Source: DASXKD01 sp963806145 (GTDB lineage Bacteria; Actinomycetota; Actinomycetes; Streptosporangiales; Streptosporangiaceae). Taken from it: 64,000 nucleotides of DNA. Positions 42,521 through 51,117 of this stretch are shown here, one piece after another. The DNA lies in contig CAWDXD010000050.1 in NCBI GenBank assembly GCA_963806145.1, positions 9,040-73,039 on the forward strand, read 5' to 3'. The position numbers and the translations under genes were made by a program. Position 1 is the first letter of the stretch, and every line of letters starts with the position of its first letter. The notes under the pieces were generated by a model that was given only the letters and a program-made list of their open reading frames with translations, did no database searches and was not told the DNA's origin.

Positions 42521-43546
42521 CTAGCTCATCTGGTGGCAGAGCCAGGCCAGCGACAACGGGTACCTGTAGTCGATGGCCATATGCGTGGCCTCGAAAAGCT
42601 CGAACCTGATCTTCTCGGCGGGGACGCCCGCCTGCCGCAGCGCGGCGTTCACCGCCTCGGCGCCGATGTCGAGGAACCACTCGTCCCTGACGCCCGCGTC
42701 GATCCAGATCGCCCGCAGCCCCCGCAGCGCATCGGCGTACTTCGGGATCATCCGGACCGGGTCCCAGTCCAGCCAGCGCTGCCAGACCTCGGGCCGGATC
42801 ACCCCCGTCTTCGGGTCGAAGGGCAGCTGCACGGTGCCGTCCGGGTCGGCCGAGAAGCACGCGGTCACGCCGAGGAGCATGAGCAGGTCGTGGTCGGCCT
42901 CCTTGGTGAACGACGTCCTTGAGCCGAAGTCCGCCCACCAGCGCCAGATGTCACCGTCGTACTCCCGCAGGTGGCGCACTGCCTTGCCGAACTCGGGGAC
43001 GTAGCACAGCTCGTAGAGCGAGTCGCCCGCATGGGTGGCGAGCGCCCCGAACAGGTCGGGCCGCAGCATCGGGGTGATCATAGCGCCGAACCCGCCGCTC
43101 GACTTGCCCATGATCGCCCGGTGGCCTGGGTCGTCCAGCGTCCGGTACCGCGCGTCCACCCAGGGGACCACCTCGTCGCAGAGGTAGGAGTGATAGCGCC
43201 CGGTACCCGGGGAGTCGACGAACTGGCTGCCGCCGTAGGCGGTCCACGCGTCCACGTAGACGACGATGGCGGGCGGCGCCTCGCCCGACGCGAACACGGC
43301 GTCGGCGGTCTCAGGGAACGGCTGCCGGAACGGGCTACGGTTGGCCCACATCGCCAGGTGGCCGGTGTAGCCCTGGATCACGTACACCGAGGGGTAGCGG
43401 CGGTCCGGTTCCGCGTCGTATCCCGGTGGCAGGTACACCCACAGCGGCCGCTCATAGGGGTCTTTCAGCGGGTTGTCCTTGAGCAGCTCGCTGGTGATCG
43501 TCTGCTCATCGATGCGACCACTCAGGTCTGCGGACCAGGGCAGCAT
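42521..43546 (-). CDS. Esterase-family alpha/beta hydrolase (esterase D/antigen-85-like)
   Basis: A 341-residue cytoplasmic esterase (no signal peptide) of the group of putative esterases that includes EsteraseD and Fes-like proteins. The oxyanion region is 'YPSVYVIQGYTGHLAMW', the nucleophile elbow 'AIMGKSSGGFGAMITPML' (Ser in GKSSGG), and the catalytic His is in 'FELFEATHMAIDYRYP'. The acid is probably 'IWIDAGVRDEW'. ATG 43546 follows AAGGAGG. It is convergent with the GntR gene and divergent from the E1 gene, suggesting a role in releasing acids for the neighbouring catabolic genes. Confidence 0.82.
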   Translation of the reverse strand: MLPWSADLSGRIDEQTITSELLKDNPLKDPYERPLWVYLPPGYDAEPDRRYPSVYVIQGYTGHLAMWANRSPFRQPFPETADAVFASGEAPPAIVVYVDAWTAYGGSQFVDSPGTGRYHSYLCDEVVPWVDARYRTLDDPGHRAIMGKSSGGFGAMITPMLRPDLFGALATHAGDSLYELCYVPEFGKAVRHLREYDGDIWRWWADFGSRTSFTKEADHDLLMLLGVTACFSADPDGTVQLPFDPKTGVIRPEVWQRWLDWDPVRMIPKYADALRGLRAIWIDAGVRDEWFLDIGAEAVNAALRQAGVPAEKIRFELFEATHMAIDYRYPLSLAWLCHQMS

Positions 43547-43610
43547 GAAGCCTCCTTCGTGGCTGGCGGGCGGGACCGGCCGTGGCCGGCCCACCGCCTA
43601 CGGTAGACGC

Positions 43611-45965
43611 ATGAGCCAAGCGGCTGACGAGCGCATGGGCGAGGCTGCCCAGGAGCGCGACGCGGTAGAGCGCCACTTCGCCAGGTCGATCCTGGCGATG
43701 CTCACGGTCACCCCGGAACTTCCGTACGGCAACGGTGAACAGGGGCGGCAGGCGGCGTTCCCGGCCGCCGGCGGGGGCCAGGCGGCGCGGCCGGAGGAGG
43801 CACCGCCCGCCGGGGCCAGCCCGGCCGATCCGATCCGCCCGGGCTCGGCGCTGACCGGCGAGCGCTGCCTGGAGCTGTTCGACGCCCAGCTCGCCAGCCG
43901 CCACCTGGATGTCGCCGCGCGCTGGCTGCGGTCCCGCAACGCCGGCTTCTACACGATCGGCTCCTCAGGGCACGAGGGCAACGCGGCACTGGCTGCCGCC
44001 CTGCGGTCCGGCGATCCGGCGCTGCTGCACTACCGCTCGTGCGCCTTCTACCTGGTCCGCGCGGCCCAGGCAGCGCCGCCCAGGGACGGCGTGGGCGACG
44101 TGCTGCTCGGCCTGGCTGCGGCCGAGGCGGAGCCGATCGCCGGCGGCCGGCACAAGGTCCTCGGCCATGCCGACCTGAACGTGATCCCGGTGACCTCGAC
44201 GATCGCCTCGCACCTGCCGAGGGCGGTCGGGCTGGCCTTCAGCCTCGGCCGGGCCGCCCGGCTGGGGTCTGCGGAGCGCTGGCCCGCCGACGCGATCGTG
44301 CTCGCGAGCATGGGTGACGCCTCGGTCAACCACTCCACCGCGGCCGGGGCGCTGAACACCGCTGCCTACTGCGCCTACCAGCGCCTGCCGGTGCCGCTGC
44401 TGGTGGTCTGCGAGGACAACGGGATCGGCATCAGCGTGCGCACCCCGCCCGGCTGGGTGGCCGCGGCCGCCTCGGGCAGGCCGGGCCTGCGTTACTTCCA
44501 CGCCGACGGCTCCGACCTGGCCGACGTCTTCGACACCACCCTGGAGGCGGCGGCGTGGGTCAGGCAGCAGCGCTCCCCCGCGTTCCTGCACCTGTCCATG
44601 GTGCGGCTGGGCGGCCATGCGGGCGCCGACCCGGAGACCGCCTACCGGCAGGCCGCCGAGATCACCGCGGATCTGGACGCCGACCCGCTGATCGGCACCG
44701 CCCGGCTGCTCATCGACGCCGGCCTGCTGACCCCGAGCGACGTGCTCGACCGGTACGAGGCCTCGCGCGCCCGGGTGCTCGGCCGGGCGGCGGAACTGGC
44801 CGGTGCCCCCCGGCTGACCAGCGCGGCCCAGGTGATGGCGCCGCTCGCGCCGCGCTGCCCGGATGAGGTCGCGGCCGGTGCCGCCGTCCCGGCCGGGGCA
44901 GCGGCGCGGCACCGCGCGTTCGGTGGCCGGCTGCCCGAGTCTGCCGGGCCGATGACCCTGGCCCAGGCCATCAACGCCGCGCTCACCGATGCCCTGGCGG
45001 CGCGGCCGGGCATGCTGGTGTTCGGCGAGGACGTCGCGCGCAAGGGCGGCGTGTACGGGGTGACCAGGGGACTGCTGGCCGCCTTCGGCGCGGGCCGCGT
45101 CTTCGACACCGTGCTGGACGAGCAGTCCATCCTCGGCCTCGCCCTCGGCGCGGGGCTGGCCGGGCTGCTGCCGGTCCCGGAGATCCAGTACCTCGCCTAC
45201 CTGCACAACGCCGCCGACCAGCTCAGGGGCGAGGCCGCCACGCTGTCCTTCTTCTCCCAGGGCCGCTACCGCAACCCGATGGTGGTCCGCATCGCCGGCT
45301 ATGCCTACCAGGGCTTTGGCGGGCATTTCCACAACGACAACAGCGTGGCGGCGCTGCGCGATATCCCCGGGCTGATCGTCGCCTCACCGGCCAGGCCGGA
45401 CGACGCCGCGGCCATGCTGCGGACCTGCCTGGCCGCCGCCGAGGCGGACGGCAGCGTGTGCGCCTTCCTGGAGCCGATCGCGCTCTACCACGCCCGTGAC
45501 CTGCTGGCCGCGGGTGACGGGGGCTGGAAGGCCGGCTACGACCCGCCGGAGCGCTGGGCGGCCGGGCATGTGCCGGTCGGCCGGGCGCGCACCCACGGCG
45601 ACGGCACCGACCTGACGATCGTGACGTTCGGCAACGGGCTGTGGCTGAGCCTGCGGGCGGCGGACAAGCTGGCCGCGGCGGGGATCGGCGCCCGGGTGGT
45701 CGACCTGCGCTGGCTCGCGCCGCTGCCCGCCGGCGACATCCTGCGCGAGGCCAATGCCACCGGCCGGGTCCTGATCGCCGACGAGACCCGGCGCACCGGC
45801 GGCGTGTCCGAGGCGGTGCTCGCGGCGCTGGCCGACGGCGGGTTCACCGGCCGGGCAGCACGCGTGACCAGCGAGGACAGCTTCGTGCCGCTCGGTGACG
45901 CGGCCTCGGCCGTGCTGCTGTCCCAGCACGCCATCGAGGCCGCCGCCCGTGCCATGGTCCGGTGA
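43611..45965 (+). CDS. Fused alpha-beta E1 component of a 2-oxoacid dehydrogenase (thiamine diphosphate-dependent)
   Basis: A 784-residue fusion of E1-alpha and E1-beta. The alpha part has 'FYTIGSSGHEGNAALAAALR', the thiamine-diphosphate motif 'ASMGDASVNHSTAAGALNTAAY' (GD...N at about 234-250) and 'PLLVVCEDNGIGISVRTPPGW'. The beta part begins near 445 with 'MTLAQAINAALTDALAARPGMLVFGEDVARKGGVYGVTRGL' (key: 'FGEDVARKGGVYG') and includes 'LPVPEIQYLAY' and 'LIADETRRTGG'. It resembles branched-chain or pyruvate E1s, but no E2 (lipoyl acyltransferase) or E3 gene lies nearby. The N-terminal 80 residues are low-complexity. It is a single-gene transcription unit. Confidence 0.88.
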   Translation: MSQAADERMGEAAQERDAVERHFARSILAMLTVTPELPYGNGEQGRQAAFPAAGGGQAARPEEAPPAGASPADPIRPGSALTGERCLELFDAQLASRHLDVAARWLRSRNAGFYTIGSSGHEGNAALAAALRSGDPALLHYRSCAFYLVRAAQAAPPRDGVGDVLLGLAAAEAEPIAGGRHKVLGHADLNVIPVTSTIASHLPRAVGLAFSLGRAARLGSAERWPADAIVLASMGDASVNHSTAAGALNTAAYCAYQRLPVPLLVVCEDNGIGISVRTPPGWVAAAASGRPGLRYFHADGSDLADVFDTTLEAAAWVRQQRSPAFLHLSMVRLGGHAGADPETAYRQAAEITADLDADPLIGTARLLIDAGLLTPSDVLDRYEASRARVLGRAAELAGAPRLTSAAQVMAPLAPRCPDEVAAGAAVPAGAAARHRAFGGRLPESAGPMTLAQAINAALTDALAARPGMLVFGEDVARKGGVYGVTRGLLAAFGAGRVFDTVLDEQSILGLALGAGLAGLLPVPEIQYLAYLHNAADQLRGEAATLSFFSQGRYRNPMVVRIAGYAYQGFGGHFHNDNSVAALRDIPGLIVASPARPDDAAAMLRTCLAAAEADGSVCAFLEPIALYHARDLLAAGDGGWKAGYDPPERWAAGHVPVGRARTHGDGTDLTIVTFGNGLWLSLRAADKLAAAGIGARVVDLRWLAPLPAGDILREANATGRVLIADETRRTGGVSEAVLAALADGGFTGRAARVTSEDSFVPLGDAASAVLLSQHAIEAAARAMVR

Positions 45966-45992
45966 CGCCGCCCGGACGAGCCCGGCCGCCGG

Positions 45993-46784
45993 TCACCCGG
46001 CCAGGTGAGCGAGCAGCGTGGCGGTGACCTCGGCCGCCGAGGACACGTTGGCCAGGTGCGCGGCACCGCGGATGACCCGCAGCCGCGCACCGGGGATCGC
46101 GGACGCGATCACGGCCCCGTGCCACGGCGGGGTCGCTGGGTCCTCGGCCCCGGCGACGACGAGCGTCGGTGCGGTGACCGAGGCGAGCAGCGGCCGCAGG
46201 TCCATCGCCGCGATGGCGTCGCAGCAGCCCGCGTAGCCTTCGGGGGCGACGTCCTGTTCCAGGGCGGTGACGAACCGCGCCACGGTGCCCGGATGAGCGG
46301 CCTCGTAGGCAGGGGTGAACCAGCGCCCGACGACCTGCTTCGAGATCGAGCCGAGCCCCTCGCTGCGCACCGCCGCGGCCCGGTCCACCCATAGCTGCGC
46401 GGGCTGCAGGCACGCCGAGGTGCAGCACAGCGCGAGTGCCTCGATCCGGTCCGGCGCGTTCGCGGCGAGCCACATGCCCACCATGCCGCCGAGCGAGACG
46501 CCGGCGTAGTACGCGGTACCGACCTCGAAGTCATCGAGCAGCGCCAGCACGTCGGCGCCGAGGTCGGATATGGCGTACGGCCCCCGTGGCGCGGGTGAAC
46601 CGCCGTGGCCCCGGTGCTCGTACCGCAGCAGGCGGAACCGGCGGCCCAGCGCACCGAGCTGCGGCTCCCACAGTTCTCTGGTCGTGCCGAGCGAGTTGCC
46701 CAGCACCAGGACCGGCGCGCCGGACGGCCCGCTCATGATCGCGGACAGTTCTACCGGCCCCCCTCGCCCGCCTGGCTCAGACAT
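45993..46784 (-). CDS. pcaD: 3-oxoadipate enol-lactonase
   Basis: A 263-residue alpha/beta hydrolase that opens 3-oxoadipate enol-lactone to 3-oxoadipate in the protocatechuate branch. 'GAPVLVLGNSLGTTRELWEPQLGAL' gives the oxyanion strand with the family GNSLGT, 'YYAGVSLGGMVGMWLAANAP' holds the nucleophile Ser, 'LVVAGAEDPATPP' the Asp and 'IRGAAHLANVSSAAEV' the His. ATG 46784 overlaps the pcaG stop (ATGTCTGA), so the two are translationally coupled. It is the last gene of pcaIJHGD. Confidence 0.92.
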   Translation of the reverse strand: MSEPGGRGGPVELSAIMSGPSGAPVLVLGNSLGTTRELWEPQLGALGRRFRLLRYEHRGHGGSPAPRGPYAISDLGADVLALLDDFEVGTAYYAGVSLGGMVGMWLAANAPDRIEALALCCTSACLQPAQLWVDRAAAVRSEGLGSISKQVVGRWFTPAYEAAHPGTVARFVTALEQDVAPEGYAGCCDAIAAMDLRPLLASVTAPTLVVAGAEDPATPPWHGAVIASAIPGARLRVIRGAAHLANVSSAAEVTATLLAHLAG

Positions 46785-47346
46785 CAAAGAAGACGGTCTC
46801 CTGATCTCCCTGCAGGTGGATGTCGAACAGCAGCCGGCCCGGCGCGCCCGGGCCGGGCGCGGCGATCAGGGTGGCTGCCCGGGCCGGGTCGGCGATCGAC
46901 GCAAGCACCGGGTCGGCCTCGTTCGCCTGGGCCTCGTCGGGGAAGTAGACCCGCGTCACCACCCGGTCGAGCAGCCCGCGGGCGAACACCGAGACGTCCA
47001 GGTGCGGCGCTTCTGTTCCCCCGCCTGGGCTGGGCAGCGGTCCCGGCTTCAGCGTCACGATGCGATACGAGCCGTCGGGGCCGGTGGGGCACCGGCCGAA
47101 ACCGCGGAACCCGGGGCCGGCCGCGCCGCGGGGGTCGTCGGGGTGGGCGAACCGGCCGTCCGGGCCGGCCTGCCAGGTCTCCACCAGCGCGTCGGTGACC
47201 GGGTCCCCGGCGCCGTCGAACACCCGGCCGGTGATGGTGACCGCACCGGCGGTGCCCTCGGGCACCACGAACGGGCCGTCCGGCCAGGGCAGCCCGATCG
47301 CCAGGAACGGCCCGACCGTCTGGGACGGCGTCAGCCCCGGGTTCAC
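46777..47346 (-). CDS. pcaG: Protocatechuate 3,4-dioxygenase alpha subunit
   Basis: A 189-residue non-catalytic partner of PcaH in the intradiol dioxygenase that cleaves protocatechuate to 3-carboxy-cis,cis-muconate. It opens 'NPGLTPSQTVGPFLAIGLPW' and contains 'ITGRVFDGAGDPVTDALVETWQAGPDGRFAHPDDP' (key: 'VTDALVETWQA'), 'GFGRCPTGPDGSYRIVTLKPGPLP' and 'PHLDVSVFARGLLDRVVTRVYFPDE'. The iron-binding tyrosine and histidines of PcaH are not conserved, as expected of the alpha subunit. GTG 47346 overlaps the pcaH stop by 4 bp. Confidence 0.93.
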   Translation of the reverse strand: MNPGLTPSQTVGPFLAIGLPWPDGPFVVPEGTAGAVTITGRVFDGAGDPVTDALVETWQAGPDGRFAHPDDPRGAAGPGFRGFGRCPTGPDGSYRIVTLKPGPLPSPGGGTEAPHLDVSVFARGLLDRVVTRVYFPDEAQANEADPVLASIADPARAATLIAAPGPGAPGRLLFDIHLQGDQETVFFDV

Positions 47347-48116
47347 CGGTGGCCGTCCGGCTGCTCGAAGGCGGTGGCGCCGCGGCCGCGGAGCACGATG
47401 TCCCAGGCGTACCCGAGCGCCCACTCCGGCACGGTCAGGCCGAGGTCGAACCGGGAGATCAGCCGGTCCCTGGCCGCCTCCGGCACCGAGTTGAAGATCG
47501 GGTCCTGGAAGAACAGCGGATCCCCGGGGAAGAACATCTGCGTGATCAGGCGCTGGGTGAAGGCGCGGCCGAACAGCGAGAAGTGGATATGCGCGGGCCG
47601 CCAGGCGTTCTGGTGGTTCCGCCACGGGTAGGAGCCCGGCTTGATGGTGACGAACCGGTACCTGCCATCGGAGTCGGTCACGCACCGGCCGGCACCGGTG
47701 AAGTTCGGGTCGAGCGGCGCGGGGTGATCATCGACGACGTGCCGGTACCGGCCGCCCGCGTTCGGCTGCCAGATCTCGATCAGCGTGTCCGGCACCGGCC
47801 GGCCGTCGGAGTCCAGCACCCGCCCGGACACGATAATCCGCTGGCCCTGCGGCTCGCCGTCGTGCTGGGCGGTCAGGTCGGCGTCGGCCGCGGTGACCCG
47901 TTCCGCCCCGAGCAACGGCCCGGTGATCTCGGTCAGCCGGTGCGGCAGCAGGACCAGCGGCTGGTGCGGCGCGCGCAGTGCCGTCGAGCGGTAACCGGCG
48001 AAGTCCAGCGGCGGATGGACACCGGACGGCCGCTCGTAGGGGGTCACGGCAAGCCCGGAGCCGGACGCCGGCGGGTGACTTGGGCGGGGTGGTGGGGTCG
48101 GGGCTGGCGCAGCCAT
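47343..48116 (-). CDS. pcaH: Protocatechuate 3,4-dioxygenase beta subunit
   Basis: A 257-residue catalytic subunit of the intradiol ring-cleavage dioxygenase. The Fe(III) ligands are visible: one Tyr in 'NAGGRYRHVVDD', the second in 'IKPGSYPWRNHQNAWRPAHIHFSLFG' (key: 'SYPWRNHQNAWRPAHIHF'), with the two His in 'AHIHF'. The 'VSGRVLDSDGRPVPDTLIEIWQPNAGG' strand is the family signature. The N-terminus is Pro-rich. It overlaps pcaJ by one base (TGATG) and pcaG by four bases. Confidence 0.95.
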   Translation of the reverse strand: MAAPAPTPPPRPSHPPASGSGLAVTPYERPSGVHPPLDFAGYRSTALRAPHQPLVLLPHRLTEITGPLLGAERVTAADADLTAQHDGEPQGQRIIVSGRVLDSDGRPVPDTLIEIWQPNAGGRYRHVVDDHPAPLDPNFTGAGRCVTDSDGRYRFVTIKPGSYPWRNHQNAWRPAHIHFSLFGRAFTQRLITQMFFPGDPLFFQDPIFNSVPEAARDRLISRFDLGLTVPEWALGYAWDIVLRGRGATAFEQPDGHR

Positions 48117-48910
48117 CAGCGTGATCCTTCGGAACCAGGGGTCATGGCCTGCAGCGCCCGCAGGGCGGAAAGCTCCGCGGCCGAGGGGGGCGCCAGCACC
48201 TGAAGGCTGCCGGAGACCGCCAGGTCCCAGCCCGTGCCGGCCCGCGCCTGCTCCGGCGTGACCCCCGGATACACGCCGGTCATGGTCAGCTCGCCGGTTG
48301 CCGGGTCCGGTTCGAGCACGCCGAGGTCGGTGATGACCTTGCGGGGGCCCGCCCCGGTCAGGCCCAGCCGCTCGCGGTCCCCCCGCCCGGTGCCGTACCC
48401 GACGGACGTCACGAAGTCCACCCGCTCCACGAAGGACCGGCGGCTCTGCCGCACGATGATGATGACCTCACGGCAGAAGGCGGCGATCTCCGGGGCTCCC
48501 CCGGCGCCGGGCAGCCGGACCTTCGGGTTCGCGTAGGTGCTGCCGATGACCGTGGTGTTGATATTGCCGAATCTGTCCAGCTGGGCCGCGCCGAGAAAGC
48601 CGACGTCGATCCGGCCGGGCTGCAGCCAGTAGTTGAAGATCTCCGGCACGCTGACCACCGCGTCCGCCGTCTCGGCGAGCACCCCGTCGCCGATGGACAG
48701 CGGCAGCCAGCCCGGCTTGGCGCCGATCGTGCCCGACTCATAGATGAGCACCAGGTCCGGGGCGTGCGTGGCCCGGGCCAGGTTGGCCGCCGCGCTCGGC
48801 AGGCCGATCCCGACGAAGCAGGTCATGCCGTCCCGCAGGGCGCGGGCGGCACACGCCGTCATCATCTCGTCGGCGGTGAACTCCCCCGCCTGCGCAGCCG
48901 CGCGGCTCAT
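48116..48910 (-). CDS. pcaJ: 3-oxoadipate CoA-transferase subunit B
   Basis: A 264-residue subunit of the succinyl-CoA:3-oxoadipate CoA-transferase. The catalytic glutamate is in 'LVLIYESGTIGAKPGWLPLSIGDGVL', the usual 'YESG' of the beta subunit. Later, 'VGFLGAAQLDRFGNINTTVIG' and 'CREVIIIVRQSRRSFVERVDFVTSVGY' are family landmarks. The ATG is 48910, five bases after the pcaI stop, and the stop abuts pcaH. Pfam family I CoA-transferases also include acetate and glutaconate types, so the assignment rests on the pca context. Confidence 0.9.
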   Translation of the reverse strand: MSRAAAQAGEFTADEMMTACAARALRDGMTCFVGIGLPSAAANLARATHAPDLVLIYESGTIGAKPGWLPLSIGDGVLAETADAVVSVPEIFNYWLQPGRIDVGFLGAAQLDRFGNINTTVIGSTYANPKVRLPGAGGAPEIAAFCREVIIIVRQSRRSFVERVDFVTSVGYGTGRGDRERLGLTGAGPRKVITDLGVLEPDPATGELTMTGVYPGVTPEQARAGTGWDLAVSGSLQVLAPPSAAELSALRALQAMTPGSEGSR

Positions 48911-48915
48911 GCGCC

Positions 48916-49782
48916 TTATCCTTCCTCGCCCGCTGCGTCGCTGGCCAGCCCGGCCGGGTCCGGGGCACCGAAGACGTCGGTCTTCAGCCAGCTCAAGAAC
49001 CGCTCCCGGTCCCTGCTGATGACATCCCAGGTCACGTAGTAGTCGTTGTCGCGCTGCGAGTAGCCCAGGGCGTAAGACGGGTGCGCACCGCCGGGAGCGT
49101 GGGCCACGTAATCGACCGTCCACGACGGCAGCACGATCGCCTGCGCCCTGGGCGCCAGCTCATCCACGATCTCCTCGACCGTCACCACCGAGCGGCGGGC
49201 CCCGAGCACCGCCTCCTTCTGCACCCCGGTGATCCCCCAGAGCTGGATGTTCCCCGCCCGATCGGCCTGCTGGGCGTGGATGACCGCCACGTCGGGCGTG
49301 AGAGCCGCGACCGCGGTCAGCTGCTCCCCGGTGAACGGGCAGGTAATCGCGCGGACCGCGGGCTGGCCGTCCAGGCCGGGCAGGCTCTCCAGGCCGGTCC
49401 CGCCGTACCCGCGCAGCACCGCGAACGGCAGCCCGGAGGCGCCGGCCACGTAGCGGTTCGCCATGCCCGCGTGGCTGTGTTCCTCCAGTTGCAGCGGGCC
49501 GGGCCAGCCGTTCTCCACCGCGTCACGGAACCGGTGCAGCGAGCCGACGCCGGGATTGCCGCCCCAGGAGAAGATCAGCCTGCTCGCGCACCCGGCCCCG
49601 ATAAGCTGGTCGTAGATCACGTCCGGGGTCATCCGGATCAGGGTGAGGTCGCGGCGCTGCTGCCGGATCAGCTCATGCCCCGCCGCGAACGGTATGAGGT
49701 GCGTGAACCCCTCCATGGCCACCGAGTCACCGTCGTGGATGGCGGTGGCGACTGCTTCGGCGAGTGACACGATCCGCGCCAT
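48916..49782 (-). CDS. pcaI: 3-oxoadipate CoA-transferase subunit A
   Basis: A 288-residue alpha subunit of the CoA-transferase. It opens 'SLAEAVATAIHDGDSVAMEGFTHLIPFAAGHELIRQ' (key: 'VAMEGFTHLIPFAAGHE') and has 'IFSWGGNPGVGSLHRFRDAVENGW', 'AVIHAQQADRAGNIQLWG' and 'QAIVLPSWTVDYVAHAPGGAHPSYALGY'. The first gene of the pcaIJHGD operon; the 161-bp gap upstream to pcaC contains no recognised regulator site. With PcaJ it activates 3-oxoadipate for thiolysis; the thiolase gene (pcaF) is not in the window. Confidence 0.9.
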   Translation of the reverse strand: MARIVSLAEAVATAIHDGDSVAMEGFTHLIPFAAGHELIRQQRRDLTLIRMTPDVIYDQLIGAGCASRLIFSWGGNPGVGSLHRFRDAVENGWPGPLQLEEHSHAGMANRYVAGASGLPFAVLRGYGGTGLESLPGLDGQPAVRAITCPFTGEQLTAVAALTPDVAVIHAQQADRAGNIQLWGITGVQKEAVLGARRSVVTVEEIVDELAPRAQAIVLPSWTVDYVAHAPGGAHPSYALGYSQRDNDYYVTWDVISRDRERFLSWLKTDVFGAPDPAGLASDAAGEEG

Positions 49783-49943
49783 GCCCTTAGTGTCTCCTGA
49801 CCCGGTGAAGGTCGCTCACCGCGACAATCGTCATCGTCACTGGCCGCAATCTGTACAAGCGTGCGAGATACGGACACTCTAGCCTCCGGCGCCGGCCCTC
49901 CGGTAGAGGGGTCCGGGTCACCGGGCGCCCTCCGCGGATGCCC

Positions 49944-50345
49944 TCACCCGGGGGTGCCCTCACTCGCCTGCCCCTCCTCGGCGAGCACGCGCGCGGCAAC
50001 GGCGAACGCCCGGTTGGCCGCAGGCACACCCGCATATACGGCGGTGTGCAGCAGCACCTCGGAGATCTGCTCCGGGGTGAGCCCGTTGCGCAGTGCGGCT
50101 CGCAGGTGCATCGCGAGTTCCTCGTCCTGCCGCAGCACCACGAGCGCAGTCAGCGTGACCATGCTGCGCTCCGCCCGGGACAGCCCCCCACGCGACCAGA
50201 TCTCCCCCCAGGCATACCTGGTGATGAAGTCCTGAAAATCAGCCGTAACCGGCGTAATCCCCGCCACAGCCCGGTCCACGTGCGCATCCCCCAGCACCTC
50301 CCGCCGCACCCTCATCCCCCGCGCGCTTCGGCTGGTGTCGTCCAT
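49944..50345 (-). CDS. pcaC: 4-carboxymuconolactone decarboxylase
   Basis: A 133-residue enzyme that decarboxylates 4-carboxymuconolactone to 3-oxoadipate enol-lactone. Signature parts: 'GDAHVDRAVAGITPVTADFQDFITRYAWGEIWSRGGLSRAERSMVTLTALVVLRQDEEL' (key: 'YAWGEIWSRGGL', 'RSMVTLTALV') and 'HLRAALRNGLTPEQISEVLLHTAVYAGVPAANRAF' (key: 'HTAVYAGVPAANRAF'). ATG 50345 follows GGGAGGCGAG. It is separated from pcaIJHGD by 161 bp, same strand. In many actinomycetes pcaC is fused to pcaD; here the two are separate. Confidence 0.92.
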   Translation of the reverse strand: MDDTSRSARGMRVRREVLGDAHVDRAVAGITPVTADFQDFITRYAWGEIWSRGGLSRAERSMVTLTALVVLRQDEELAMHLRAALRNGLTPEQISEVLLHTAVYAGVPAANRAFAVAARVLAEEGQASEGTPG

Positions 50346-50386
50346 CTCGCCTCCCACGGTTCGTCGCGGGGAACACTACCGGGGCA

Positions 50387-50446
50387 CCACCTCTCGCCTA
50401 CTGAGGTGGCGGCCGGTGGGATGTGCCGCGGCGCGCCCACCGGCCG
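50387..50446. terminator. Two successive hairpins between pcaC and the response regulator
   Basis: CCACCTC (50387-50393) pairs with GAGGTGG (50403-50409), and CGGCCGGTGGG (50410-50420) pairs with CCCACCGGCCG (50436-50446). They are downstream of the response-regulator gene and 40-100 bp upstream of pcaC, so they may end the two-component operon. A CCACCGGCCGGCGCCC direct repeat follows at about 50437-50468. Confidence 0.5.
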
Positions 50447-50472
50447 GCGCCCCACCGGCCGGCGCCCCCGGA

Positions 50473-51117
50473 TCAGGAGTTCAGGTAAGCAAGCACAGCC
50501 AGCACGCGGCGGTTGTCGTCCTGGTCGGCCGCCAGCCCGAGCTTGGTGAAGATGCTGGTCGTGTGCTTGCTGACCGCCTTCTCCGTAATGAACAGCCGCT
50601 GCGCGATCGCGGTGTTCGAGCGGCCCTCGGCCATCAGCTCCAGCACCTCGCGCTCCCGCCCGGACAACCGGCTGATCGGCTCGTCACGCGAACGGCGGCC
50701 GAGCAGCTTGGCGACCACTTCGGGATCCATGACTGTGCCACCGCCGGCCACGGTGCGGATCGCGTCCACGAACTGGTCGTCGCTGAACACCCGGTCCTTG
50801 AGCAGGTAGCCGACCGCCCCCGCCTGGTCGGCGAGCAGCTCACGGGCGTACAACTGCTCGACATACTGCGACAGCAGCAGCACAGGAAGGCCCGGCACCT
50901 CGCGCCGGGCCGCGAGAGCGGCCTGCAGCCCGTCGTCGGCGAACGCCGGCGGCAGCCGGACGTCCACCACGGCGATGTCCGGCCGGTGCTCGAGCAGCGC
51001 ACACAGCAGCCCCGGCGCGGAATCCACCGCTGCGGCGATCTCGAAGTCGTGCGCGGAAAGCAGCCTGGCCAGCCCGTCCCTCAGCAGGAACAGGTCTTCG
51101 GCGACAACAACGCGCAC
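50473..51117 (-). CDS. NarL/LuxR-family response regulator
   Basis: A 214-residue regulator. The receiver domain opens 'RVVVAEDLFLLRDGLARLL', with the phospho-acceptor Asp in 'IAVVDVRLPP' and the Lys in 'YLLKDRV'. The C-terminal LuxR-type helix-turn-helix is 'LSGREREVLELMAEGRSNTAIAQRLFITEKAVSKHTTSIFTKLGL' (key: 'SNTAIAQRLFITEKAVSKH'). It starts at GTG 51117, overlapping the 3' end of the kinase gene by 37 bp. Targets are unknown; location between pcaC and pcaB suggests it may bear on aromatic catabolism, but that is only positional. Confidence 0.93.
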   Translation of the reverse strand: MRVVVAEDLFLLRDGLARLLSAHDFEIAAAVDSAPGLLCALLEHRPDIAVVDVRLPPAFADDGLQAALAARREVPGLPVLLLSQYVEQLYARELLADQAGAVGYLLKDRVFSDDQFVDAIRTVAGGGTVMDPEVVAKLLGRRSRDEPISRLSGREREVLELMAEGRSNTAIAQRLFITEKAVSKHTTSIFTKLGLAADQDDNRRVLAVLAYLNS

